From an uncultured Mediterraneibacter sp. (GTDB lineage Bacteria; Bacillota; Clostridia; Lachnospirales; Lachnospiraceae): a stretch of DNA of 41,593 nt. Below the pieces are notes generated by a model. It worked only from the letters and a program-made list of their open reading frames with translations, had not been told where the DNA came from and did no database searches. Every line of letters begins with the position of its first letter. Within the stretch, counting starts at the first letter, position 1. Positions 1 through 6,541 of the stretch are shown here, piece by piece. A program made the position numbers and the translations under genes. Location: the NCBI GenBank assembly GCA_944381935.1, contig CALWMN010000022.1, positions 1 to 41,593 of the forward strand, in the 5' to 3' direction.

Positions 1-82
1 TTTTTGTGACAGTACCGGCGGTCTTAATATTGCCGTAGCCGTGATCCACGCCGATGATCATGAGATTTTTAAATTCTTTCAT
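1..82 (-). CDS. ParM/StbA-like actin-type ATPase, 5' end only
   Basis: Only the first 27 codons are in the window; the gene continues past the left edge. The translation starts MKEFKNLMIIGVDHGYGNIK. The I-G-V-D-H-G-Y-G-N-I-K-T stretch is the phosphate-1 loop of actin-like plasmid segregation ATPases of the ParM/StbA type, which occur on plasmids and conjugative elements of Clostridia. A GGGAGGTG ribosome binding site (plus-strand bases 92-99) lies about ten bases before the ATG at 82. The family polymerises to push DNA copies apart, usually with a small DNA-binding partner acting on iterated sites upstream of parM. Phased repeats are present upstream at 228-260. Because so little is visible, the family call rests on one motif. 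Confidence 0.6.
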   Translation of the reverse strand, partial: MKEFKNLMIIGVDHGYGNIKTAGTVTK

Positions 83-157
83 GCGTCTTTGCACCTCCCT
101 GATTTGTCTTTTTGCTCATAAAATAAATCCTCTTTTCTGTAGATTTGTCTGGAAAGC

Positions 158-184
158 AGCACCGGTTTTAAAGAAATGGTGCTG
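158..184. repeat. Inverted repeat upstream of the parM-like gene
   Basis: AGCACC (158-163) pairs with GGTGCT (179-184), with a few extra A-T pairs inside. No T tract follows on either strand, so it is not an obvious terminator. The 12 bases AGCACCGGTTTT recur at 265-276, inside the terminator of the next gene. Confidence 0.4.
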
Positions 185-227
185 TATTCACTGCAAGTTC
201 ATTCTACTGAAAGAAGGCTGTAAGAAC

Positions 228-260
228 ATTGAGAGGGGATTGAGCGGAAATTGAGCAAAA
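228..260. repeat. Three 11-bp direct repeats (iteron-like) upstream of the parM-like gene
   Basis: ATTGAG begins at 228, 239 and 250, giving exact 11-bp spacing. The three units are ATTGAGAGGGG, ATTGAGCGGAA and ATTGAGCAAAA. Plasmid parMRC systems use 11-bp direct repeats near the parM promoter as a centromere bound by ParR. The position here, about 145 bp upstream of a parM-like start, fits such a site, but three short units are weak evidence. Confidence 0.45.
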
Positions 261-264
261 GAAA

Positions 265-289
265 AGCACCGGTTTTCAGAACCGATGCT
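265..289 (-). terminator. Rho-independent terminator of the small membrane protein gene
   Basis: Read on the minus strand, AGCATCGGTT and AACCGGTGCT form a 10-bp stem with one G-T pair, followed by TTTCTTTT. It lies just past the stop codon of the minus-strand gene that ends at 318. Confidence 0.75.
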
Positions 290-317
290 ATATGATTTTG
301 CCGGGATAATCCGCAAA

Positions 318-632
318 TTAATTATGAGTATAATTGAAGATTACTGTTTTAAATGGCACTGATCCATGCCTGAGGTGCCAGCGGGAATAATAGAGATCCA
401 TTTCAAGAGAGGTCGGTGTGCCGTTGATCCGGTTATGTTCCTGTTCAATGGCTTTGATTGTATCATCTATATTGTGATATTTGTAAATCACAACTTTTAT
501 TTCCGTCTCCCGGGTATTTTCACTGTTAAATGACATACTGTTTACAACAATATAGTCAGGCAGGCTGATATAATAGCAGACTGCCGATAATAGAATAACG
601 GAAATAAGTAGAATGATCATTTTTCGCTTCAT
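318..632 (-). CDS. Small membrane-anchored protein of unknown function
   Basis: A 104-residue protein that I do not recognise. It starts with MKRK and a single hydrophobic stretch (about residues 5-24), which would serve as a signal anchor or uncleaved signal peptide. The rest (about 80 residues) is polar and likely extracellular. The Cys near the end of the hydrophobic stretch is preceded by Ser-Ala-Val, which is a poor lipobox. I chose the ATG at 632 because GAGG precedes it by nine bases; an in-frame ATG at 656 has no ribosome binding site. The gene is divergent from the small HTH regulator at 739 and has its own terminator. It probably belongs to the same accessory element as its neighbours. 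Confidence 0.6.
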   Translation of the reverse strand: MKRKMIILLISVILLSAVCYYISLPDYIVVNSMSFNSENTRETEIKVVIYKYHNIDDTIKAIEQEHNRINGTPTSLEMDLYYSRWHLRHGSVPFKTVIFNYTHN

Positions 633-662
633 TTTTTTAACCTCGCTTTTCAACATGGGATA

Positions 663-687
663 ACTATATAGTACCTCACTATATAGT
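663..687. promoter_or_regulatory. Tandem palindromic operator candidate
   Basis: Two identical, perfectly palindromic copies of ACTATATAGT lie at 663-672 and 678-687, 15 bp centre to centre. A third half-overlapping inverted repeat, TAGT-N5-ACTA, spans 684-696. They sit in the short divergent region between the minus-strand membrane protein gene and the plus-strand HTH gene, where a repressor would control both directions. The nearest candidate to bind is the HTH protein at 739. Confidence 0.55.
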
Positions 688-738
688 GAATTACTACATA
701 AAGATTTATCAAATATACTTTGTGTTGAGGTGAGGAGA

Positions 739-954
739 ATGAATTACGGTCATCTGGAAATGCGCATAGAAGAATTGCTGAAAGAAAAGGGAATCAGCAA
801 GAATACGATCTGCCGTGACCTAGATATTCCAAGAGCGAATTTTAACAGGTATTGCAGAAATGAATTCCAACGGATAGATGCAAATCTGGTCTGTAAATTA
901 TGCAGTTATCTGGAATGTGAGATTGGAGAACTGGTCGTATATGTAAAAGAATAA
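739..954 (+). CDS. Small Cro/CI-family (XRE-like) HTH regulator
   Basis: A 71-residue protein that is almost entirely one helix-turn-helix domain. The stretch from LEMRIEELLKEKGISKNTIC through DLDIPRANFNRYCR has the spacing of helices 1-3 of the Cro/CI fold, and the C-terminal LVCKLCSYLECEIGELV matches the last helix of the compact YozG-like class. The start is the ATG at 739, with GAGG eight bases upstream; a GTG nine bases earlier would overlap that site. A terminator follows directly. These small regulators usually autoregulate within mobile elements, and the paired palindromes at 663-687 are a plausible operator. Confidence 0.75.
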   Translation: MNYGHLEMRIEELLKEKGISKNTICRDLDIPRANFNRYCRNEFQRIDANLVCKLCSYLECEIGELVVYVKE

Positions 955-957
955 AAG

Positions 958-1018
958 GCCTGACGGATTAGAAAAAAATTTCTGATTTTACCGTGCAGGC
1001 TTTTCTTCTTTTTGTTTT
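958..1018 (+). terminator. Terminator between convergent HTH and STAND genes
   Basis: GCCTG-ACGG pairs with CCGT-G-CAGGC (958-1000), with an inner AGAAA/TTTCT stem. The T-rich run at 1001-1018 follows. It ends the HTH gene on the plus strand. Confidence 0.75.
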
Positions 1019-3328
1019 CTAATTATTAAGCAGCTGTTGTCCTAAGGCTATCCCTGCCTGAGTATAAATCTGGAGGATTTCCAGCTTTTTCGTCTCAATC
1101 ATATCCGGTTCCCCATTATATACCGCTTCATAGATAGCCAGTGCTTTTTTAAAATGAGTGGTGGCCTGACGGATATCGCCTGCAGCCAGGCAGACGCCGC
1201 CCATTGCTTCCTGAACTGTGGCATAATCTATGGTCTGGTCAGAGTTCAAGTCACGGATCATCAGGGATAGTTTTTTCAGAGCGGAGAGCCCTCTTTCCGG
1301 CTGCCCCATTTCAGTAAGGAGAACGGCATAGTTCGCAGTCTGGGCAATACTGTCATGGTAGTAAAGCAGATCATACTGTTCCAGGATTCGAAGCCCCTGC
1401 TCCATAGCCTGCTGTGCCAGATCCCGTTTCCCTGCCCTTTTGTAAAGCCCGCCCAGATTGGAGTAGAGATTGGAAATAAGATGAGCGTTTTCTTCTGAGA
1501 TCTCCGGGATCAGGGCGATGGCTTCCTTTTCCAGTCTGATGGCTTTTTCTGTTTTTATCTCACAGGCTGCACGATAATCCAGAAGGAGCGCCCGGTCTGT
1601 ACTGCGCCCGACAGTTTCATCTGTGAGTAGCCCGGATAATTTGCCGATGATTAATTCCATTCCAGCTGTATAGTGGTACTTTTCCATGTAGGGAAATACA
1701 TCTTCCAGAAAACTCAAATAAGTCGGCGTATTGTCATCTGCAATCTCCCGAATGATGTTCTCGATGGTCAGAAACAGCGGTTTGTACCAGGTGACGTCAT
1801 GTCCATGTAGCAGACAGATGGTTTGCAGGCTGTCAAGCAGTACAGCACTGTTATTTACTGACGGTCTGGTCTCGTCAATTGCCACTTCCTGTATCATGGG
1901 ATGAAGAGAAATCTGTCTTCCGGATTGTGTCTGTACAAAGCCTTTCTCAATCAGGTCATTGATCCTGTTCATGTCCGAAAGTTTCATCCAGTTTGCATAC
2001 AGTCGTCCGCTGACTCCGCTGACGGGAACAAAAATCAGTCCCCGCATAATATCAAGTTCTTCCTCGGAGAGACGATACAGAGAAAACAACGTATGTATAT
2101 GCTCATAATAGGTAGCTTTCCGACTTTGTCCGTCTTTTACGATATCAATGGTATCCGTTGCGCCAAGGGCAGATTTTTCAACCTGTAGCCGTGCCAGTAA
2201 TTCCTGTGGTTCCAGGATACCTGTTTCCAACAGCCGTGCGGATAATTCTACCGCCAGTGTATGGCTGTGAACGGCCTGAATAATCTGCTCCAGGATAGAC
2301 TGTTCCTTCTCTGCATCTGAGTAGAAATATCCCATTAGTGACAATAAAGCATCAGGATCAGATATTTCGCCAAGATTGAAAGACGCATAGTTATCAAAAC
2401 GGCTTCGGGTAGTAAAAAGGATACGGCAGCGGTATTTTAACAGTACAGAGAAGAAGGCGTCTTTTCCGGCTGTAGTATTAAAGTTGTCTGTGATAAGCAA
2501 AGTATCTTCTTTTAGTGACCGCAGGAAACGGTTGTGCTTGCGGAAACGGTCTTCTTCCGTGTCCTCCGGCAGATCATCCACAAAGTCCAGATCAATGATA
2601 TCCTGTCGCAGATCACCGCTGTAGGTCAGATACAAAATATTTGTATAGTCTTTTCTGTAAGCTCTTGCATATGCTTTGGCAAGCTCGCTTTTCCCGATAC
2701 CGGCAATCCCCTGCAGAAAAATGATCCGCTTTTCTGAAATTAATTCGTGAAGTGTGGAAAGCTCTTGATTCCTTCCGCAGAAATGAGCACACGCCTTGGG
2801 AACTTCTCCGTTATAAACAAAATCACTGATTACCGGAGACAGTGTTCCGGCAGCAAGCAGTTTTTTGGTGGCAGCGTTCCTTTTAACAAATGTCCGTTCC
2901 ATTCCAAAGCAAAGAACAGACGCAAGAAAAGCAGCCTGTTCTTCAGAAGTATGACACGGGTAATCCTGAGTAAGCTGTTCTTTTTTCTGATCGGAAATAG
3001 TTCCATCCTGTATCAGGATCTTGTAGATTTCCTGTATTGCCATTGCGCTGTCACACATTAGCGGCAGAATATTTGTTTCTATATCATCAGCCAGACGGTT
3101 CCTGTTGTCTGTATGGAGATAATATCCGGAGATGCGGGGGCTGATCCGGGCCTGTCCGTTAAACCAGCGGCAGACAAGACCGTTGTCAAAATCAAAGTCC
3201 TGTGAAGATTCCTCTTCAAGAAAACCTTCAAACAATTCATAAAGCAGATCAATCTGATTCATTCCTCTGTCATCGCCGATATACTTGCGAACCGTGGTAA
3301 TGATTGAACTGAAATCGCAGCGTTCCAT
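1019..3328 (-). CDS. STAND (NB-ARC-like) NTPase with C-terminal TPR-like repeats
   Basis: A 769-residue protein in three parts. Residues 1 to about 180 are an N-terminal domain I do not recognise. The NTPase core has a Walker A motif GIAGIGKS (about 207-214), a Walker B-like LLITDN (about 277-282) and the ILFTTR sensor motif (about 302-307), typical of NB-ARC/AP-ATPase STAND proteins. About residues 580-769 are helical hairpins resembling tetratricopeptide repeats, for example NLYSNLGGLYKRAGKRDLA. STAND proteins are switches: the C-terminal repeats sense a ligand and the N-terminal effector responds. Many bacterial examples on mobile elements act in phage defence, others in regulation; which applies here cannot be seen. 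Start at 3328 with AGGAGG eight bases upstream, in preference to an ATG-less in-frame extension. It is convergent with the HTH gene at 739. Confidence 0.75.
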   Translation of the reverse strand: MERCDFSSIITTVRKYIGDDRGMNQIDLLYELFEGFLEEESSQDFDFDNGLVCRWFNGQARISPRISGYYLHTDNRNRLADDIETNILPLMCDSAMAIQEIYKILIQDGTISDQKKEQLTQDYPCHTSEEQAAFLASVLCFGMERTFVKRNAATKKLLAAGTLSPVISDFVYNGEVPKACAHFCGRNQELSTLHELISEKRIIFLQGIAGIGKSELAKAYARAYRKDYTNILYLTYSGDLRQDIIDLDFVDDLPEDTEEDRFRKHNRFLRSLKEDTLLITDNFNTTAGKDAFFSVLLKYRCRILFTTRSRFDNYASFNLGEISDPDALLSLMGYFYSDAEKEQSILEQIIQAVHSHTLAVELSARLLETGILEPQELLARLQVEKSALGATDTIDIVKDGQSRKATYYEHIHTLFSLYRLSEEELDIMRGLIFVPVSGVSGRLYANWMKLSDMNRINDLIEKGFVQTQSGRQISLHPMIQEVAIDETRPSVNNSAVLLDSLQTICLLHGHDVTWYKPLFLTIENIIREIADDNTPTYLSFLEDVFPYMEKYHYTAGMELIIGKLSGLLTDETVGRSTDRALLLDYRAACEIKTEKAIRLEKEAIALIPEISEENAHLISNLYSNLGGLYKRAGKRDLAQQAMEQGLRILEQYDLLYYHDSIAQTANYAVLLTEMGQPERGLSALKKLSLMIRDLNSDQTIDYATVQEAMGGVCLAAGDIRQATTHFKKALAIYEAVYNGEPDMIETKKLEILQIYTQAGIALGQQLLNN

Positions 3329-3546
3329 ATATTTCCTCCTGATCCTGGTCAATTTATGCTCAAACTGCGCTCAATGAGCTTTTGCAAACTCCCTGATAAG
3401 ATGGTATCACAAAGAAGTTTTAATGCGTTTCTTCTATATATTATAACATCAAATTTAATCTGATGATGCAGAAAAAGGAAACAGTCTCCGGAAGAATAGC
3501 GGACAACTTCTCGTTCATAAACTGAAATACCGGGGAGGTGCGTGGT

Positions 3547-3750
3547 ATCGCAAGGAAAAGTGCTCCGATCCATGTGATCGTTCATTATCCGAAGACAGAA
3601 GAGGGCAGACATGAGCTGGCAGTCCGGGCGGCAGGCGTCCACGCTGATATGGTCGGTCAGTATATCAACAGGTTGAATTGCCCCTCTGAACAGAAAATAC
3701 AGTTGATTGATGAGATCATCCATTCAGCTGTCAAAGAAAAAACAGACTGA
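3547..3750 (+). pseudogene. Small mobile-element protein with an apparent lost start codon (ATC)
   Basis: The frame reads (I)ARKSAPIHVIVHYPKTEEG and continues for 67 codons to a TGA at 3748. I associate this kind of small protein (basic N-terminus, A-P-I, H-Y-P-x-T-E-E-G, H-A-D-M-V) with clostridial integrative elements, often near serine recombinases, but this is from memory. A strong GGGGAGG (3532-3538) lies eight bases before codon 3547, where ATG would be expected, but the codon is ATC. The only in-frame conventional start is a GTG at 3538 that overlaps the Shine-Dalgarno sequence. Either ATC is used inefficiently or the gene is decaying. No recombinase follows it. Confidence 0.5.
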
Positions 3751-3778
3751 CGATCTGGGTTCAAGATGGTCAGTCTGT
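3734..3778 (-). terminator. Terminator of the XRE regulator gene
   Basis: A 10-bp perfect stem, ACAGACTGAC (3742-3751) with GTCAGTCTGT (3769-3778), extended by ATCT/AGAT inside. On the minus strand it is followed by TTTTTTC (3735-3741). It overlaps the stop codon of the convergent plus-strand frame. Confidence 0.8.
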
Positions 3779-3798
3779 CGAAGTATGACTTCAATTAT

Positions 3799-4344
3799 TC
3801 AAATGTTATTCTGATTTGATGCATTCTGGTTGGCTAAGAGCACTTCACGAAAATATTTTTCCCAGGTAAGCTTAAACATTCTTTTTTTATCTGATTCCCA
3901 GTTCCGGTAAGTATTTGGATCCACATGCAGCATTCTCGCAAAGGGTTTCTTCTTTAACCCCATTTTTTCCCGGCACTCTTTTAGCATTTTCCCCTGACCT
4001 TTATATAAGAAAAGATTGTATTCATCCAGAAGGTCTTCAACCGGGATATGATAGAAGTCTGCCAGCCTGTCCACCACTTCTTTCGGGTAGTAATCTACAT
4101 ATCCTACTTCATAATCTATATAGTGCCCTCTGGAGATCCCGATCTGTTCTGCAACCTCTTTCTGCATCAGCCCCATGTGATGGCGGCACCAGCGCAGACG
4201 GTCAGGAACGTTTTGTATTTCTTCATAACTGTGATACTGCTGATTAAACTGCTGGGCTTCCAGGAGTTTGCGGGGAGCGATCAGCCGGAATGTATGGATG
4301 CACAGAGGAGCGTACTGTACAATGCCGTCTTCTGTTCTGCACAT
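3799..4344 (-). CDS. XRE-family regulator with two HTH-like segments
   Basis: A 181-residue protein. Residues about 49-103 form a clear Cro/CI helix-turn-helix domain (LRWCRHHMGLMQKEVAEQIG, then SRGHYIDYE). A second helix-turn-helix-like unit follows at about 118-160 (MLKECREKMGLKKKPFARML, then DPNTYRNWE). The N-terminal 40 residues are not part of either. The ATG at 4344 lacks a convincing ribosome binding site, so the start is uncertain, although the N-terminal region reads like part of the protein. The gene sits just inside the foreign side of the sigma-K junction; its first 64 bases overlap the out-of-frame extension of the sigK fragment. It is probably a regulator of the inserted element, and its position next to the attachment site suggests control of excision or transfer. 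Confidence 0.7.
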   Translation of the reverse strand: MCRTEDGIVQYAPLCIHTFRLIAPRKLLEAQQFNQQYHSYEEIQNVPDRLRWCRHHMGLMQKEVAEQIGISRGHYIDYEVGYVDYYPKEVVDRLADFYHIPVEDLLDEYNLFLYKGQGKMLKECREKMGLKKKPFARMLHVDPNTYRNWESDKKRMFKLTWEKYFREVLLANQNASNQNNI

Positions 4345-4715
4345 GAGATAATTTTCATCTGAAAACTTTGTAAATACCTTCCAATGTGACTGAAATCCTT
4401 GCTGGGGGATTTCTCCCGGGAGTAAAACCCTATTGGCGAGAGGATAGCATTTTCTATACAGCGAGACGCATACGCTGCGAGCCTGTTCCCTTTGTCAGGA
4501 TTAAAGGTCGTGACCGCTTTTATGAGACCAACTGTGCCGATCGAGATGAGATCCTCGGTTTCTTCTTCCAGATTCTGATATTTTTTGACGACATGGGCGA
4601 CCAGGCGGAGATTGCGCTCAATGAGGATGTGTTTTGCTTCGAGGTCTCCCTCCGTGTATTTCTGGATGTAGTACTTTTCTTCGGAAGGGGTGAGGGGATT
4701 CGGAAATGATTTCAA
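4281..4715 (-). CDS. sigK: Sigma-K, N-terminal fragment truncated by an inserted element
   Basis: The first 92 or so residues match the mother-cell sporulation sigma factor sigma-K: FPNPLTPSEEKYYIQKY, NLRLVAHVVKKY, EDLISIGTVGLIKA and YASRCIEN are the core of sigma region 2. Homology stops after R-C-I-E-N near base 4448. The frame then runs about 50 codons into unrelated sequence to a TGA at 4281. Sigma regions 3 and 4 are missing. The start is taken as TTG at 4715, six bases after AGAGGTG; a GTG at 4733 has no ribosome binding site. In B. subtilis and C. difficile sigK is split by a skin element that is excised in the mother cell, and the break here is at the motif where, from memory, the B. 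subtilis skin crossover lies. A possible CATANNNT -10 of a sigma-E promoter (CATAAACT on the minus strand, around 4746) fits mother-cell expression. Confidence 0.8.
   Translation of the reverse strand: MKSFPNPLTPSEEKYYIQKYTEGDLEAKHILIERNLRLVAHVVKKYQNLEEETEDLISIGTVGLIKAVTTFNPDKGNRLAAYASRCIENAILSPIGFYSREKSPSKDFSHIGRYLQSFQMKIISCAEQKTALYSTLLCASIHSG
4446..4453. other. Probable attachment/junction site of the element in sigK
   Basis: The sigma-K reading frame stays conserved up to the Glu-Asn codons, which contain AATG (minus strand, bases 4448-4451), and diverges from the next codon on. In sigma-K proteins this position normally reads I-E-N-E-I-L. I place the core-element boundary here to within a few bases. 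The matching right half of sigK is not in the window, so direct repeats cannot be checked. Confidence 0.5.
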
Positions 4716-4850
4716 GATGGCACCTCTTAGCACATTTAGTATAGTTTATGAAAAAACAGGGGAAATTGTGCTTTTCCAATAAAAAAGGGGACTGTGTGCC
4801 ATGTGTGCGGCAAAAATTCCTTCTAAAAATAAAATAAGGGCAAAAACCGA

Positions 4851-4880
4851 TTGACAGTGGGAGGAAAAGTGCATTATTAT
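4851..4880 (+). promoter_or_regulatory. Sigma-A promoter of comM
   Basis: TTGACA (4851-4856), an 18-bp spacer and TATTAT (4875-4880). A small hairpin, CCGGA (4893-4897) with TCCGG (4907-4911), follows in the leader of about 115 bases. Confidence 0.7.
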
Positions 4881-4999
4881 ATTTTTACATTTCCGGAGAA
4901 CTCTTTTCCGGTGATCACTTCAGGCTGTTTCAGCCAAAGTTTCGTTTTATGTTTTATGTGGTGTTTGACAGGCAGGAACTCAGGAAAGGAAGTGCAAAC

Positions 5000-6541
5000 A
5001 TGAGTTTCAGCACAGTAGTGTCCGCAGCCATAGAGGGACTCGGAGTCGAGTTCGTCCAGGTGGAAGCAGATGTAAGCAACGGACTGCCGGTATTCCACAT
5101 GGTGGGGTATCTGTCATCAGAAGTAAAGGAGGCGGCGGAGAGGGTTCGCACTGCGATACGCAATTCGGGGTTTGATTTTCCGGCAAAGCGAACCGTGATT
5201 AATCTGTCCCCTGCCGCCGTGAGAAAGAGAGGGGCATCCTTTGACCTGCCTATTGCGGTAGCTGTTTTGACTTCCCTGGGAAGTGTGCAAAAGCACAGGC
5301 ACGCCGAATGTCTTATGATCGGGGAACTGGGTCTGGACGGCAAAGTAAAAAAGGTGCCGGGCATACTGCCTGTTGCGGCAGAAGCGAGAAGGAGAGGGGT
5401 TAAGCGCTGTATTGTGCCCGAGGAAAATGCGGCGGAAGCTTCACTTGTTGACGGGATAGAGATTATTGGCGTCAGAGACTTAAGACAGGCTGTGGGATTC
5501 CTCAATGGTGCGGCCCGGGTGAAGGCAGGAGCGTCCGGCAGGACGCCGCAGAGAAAGTCTTCTTCTCCGGCAGAGGATTTTTCGCAGGTTAAGGGACAGG
5601 AAAATGTAAGGCGGGCGGCAGAGATTGCGGTGGCAGGCGGCCATAACCTTTTGCTGATCGGTCCGCCCGGCAGCGGCAAAACGATGACGGCCAAGTGTAT
5701 AGCTGGGATCCTCCCTCCCCTCAGCATGGATGAAAGTATTGAAATCACAAAGATATACAGTGTGATGGGGCTTCTGGATGAGAGGGAACCTCTGATCCGG
5801 GAGAGACCGCTGCGCAGTGTCCACCACACAGCGACGAAAGCTGCCCTGACCGGGGGAGGAATGGTTCCAAAGCCGGGAGAGATCAGCCTGGCCCACAGAG
5901 GAGTTCTTTTCCTTGATGAGCTTCCGGAGTTCGGAAAAGGCGTCCTGGAAGTCCTCAGGGAACCGATGGAGAGACATTCGGTGCAGATTACAAGAACACA
6001 TGGAACCTACAGCTTTCCTGCAAGCTTTATGCTGGTGGCAGCCATGAACCCCTGTCCCTGCGGATGCTATCCTGACATGGAGAAATGTACCTGTACTCCG
6101 GCACAGATCCAGGCATATATCGGAAGAGTCAGCCAGGCGTTCCTGGATAGAATTGATATCTGCGCCGAGGCGTCAAAAGTAAAATACGAGGATCTGACAG
6201 AAGAAAAACCGGCAGAAAGCTCACAGCAGATACGCAGAAGGGTGTGCCAGGCACGTGAGATACAGAAGGAAAGATACAGAGGGACATGCAGGAGCGTAAA
6301 TGCCATGCTTGACGGGGAGGAGATGAGGAAATACTGTGGGCTGGGAACTGATGAACAGAAGATTATGGAGAGGGCCTTCTCTGTGCTGGGGATGAGTGCG
6401 AGGGTATATCACAGGGTAATCAAAGTGGCACGCACGATCGCAGACCTGGAAGGTGATGAGAAAATCAGAAGCTCCCACTTAAGAGAGGCGATCGGATACC
6501 GTACAGTGGATAAAAAATATTGGGGAAGGCAGCAGATATGA
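5000..6541 (+). CDS. comM: YifB/ComM-family Mg-chelatase-like AAA+ ATPase
   Basis: A 513-residue protein. Residues 1 to about 165 are the Lon-protease-like (ChlI) N-terminal domain, with VFHMVGYLSSEVKEAAERVR and KRTVINLSPA. The AAA+ core has Walker A GPPGSGKT (221-228) and Walker B FLDELPE (D306, E307). A Cys cluster, MNPCPCGCYPDMEKCTC (about 349-365), typical of the family, precedes the DRIDI motif. ComM acts as a branch-migration helicase that extends heteroduplex DNA during natural transformation in Haemophilus and Vibrio; the role in Clostridia is less clear. The start at 5000 has AGGAAAGGA upstream. The stop codon overlaps the dprA start (ATGA), so the two are translationally coupled. 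Linkage to dprA supports a DNA-uptake role. Confidence 0.93.
   Translation: MSFSTVVSAAIEGLGVEFVQVEADVSNGLPVFHMVGYLSSEVKEAAERVRTAIRNSGFDFPAKRTVINLSPAAVRKRGASFDLPIAVAVLTSLGSVQKHRHAECLMIGELGLDGKVKKVPGILPVAAEARRRGVKRCIVPEENAAEASLVDGIEIIGVRDLRQAVGFLNGAARVKAGASGRTPQRKSSSPAEDFSQVKGQENVRRAAEIAVAGGHNLLLIGPPGSGKTMTAKCIAGILPPLSMDESIEITKIYSVMGLLDEREPLIRERPLRSVHHTATKAALTGGGMVPKPGEISLAHRGVLFLDELPEFGKGVLEVLREPMERHSVQITRTHGTYSFPASFMLVAAMNPCPCGCYPDMEKCTCTPAQIQAYIGRVSQAFLDRIDICAEASKVKYEDLTEEKPAESSQQIRRRVCQAREIQKERYRGTCRSVNAMLDGEEMRKYCGLGTDEQKIMERAFSVLGMSARVYHRVIKVARTIADLEGDEKIRSSHLREAIGYRTVDKKYWGRQQI

Noticed and set aside
3349-3723. A 124-codon minus-strand open frame upstream of the STAND gene
   Set aside because: It is antisense to the small mobile-element frame, has no convincing ribosome binding site and reads as unlike a folded protein; the plus-strand frame has recognisable sequence.
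4954-5829. A 291-codon minus-strand open frame
   Set aside because: It is the antisense shadow of comM, with Ser/Pro/Leu-rich composition and no ribosome binding site.
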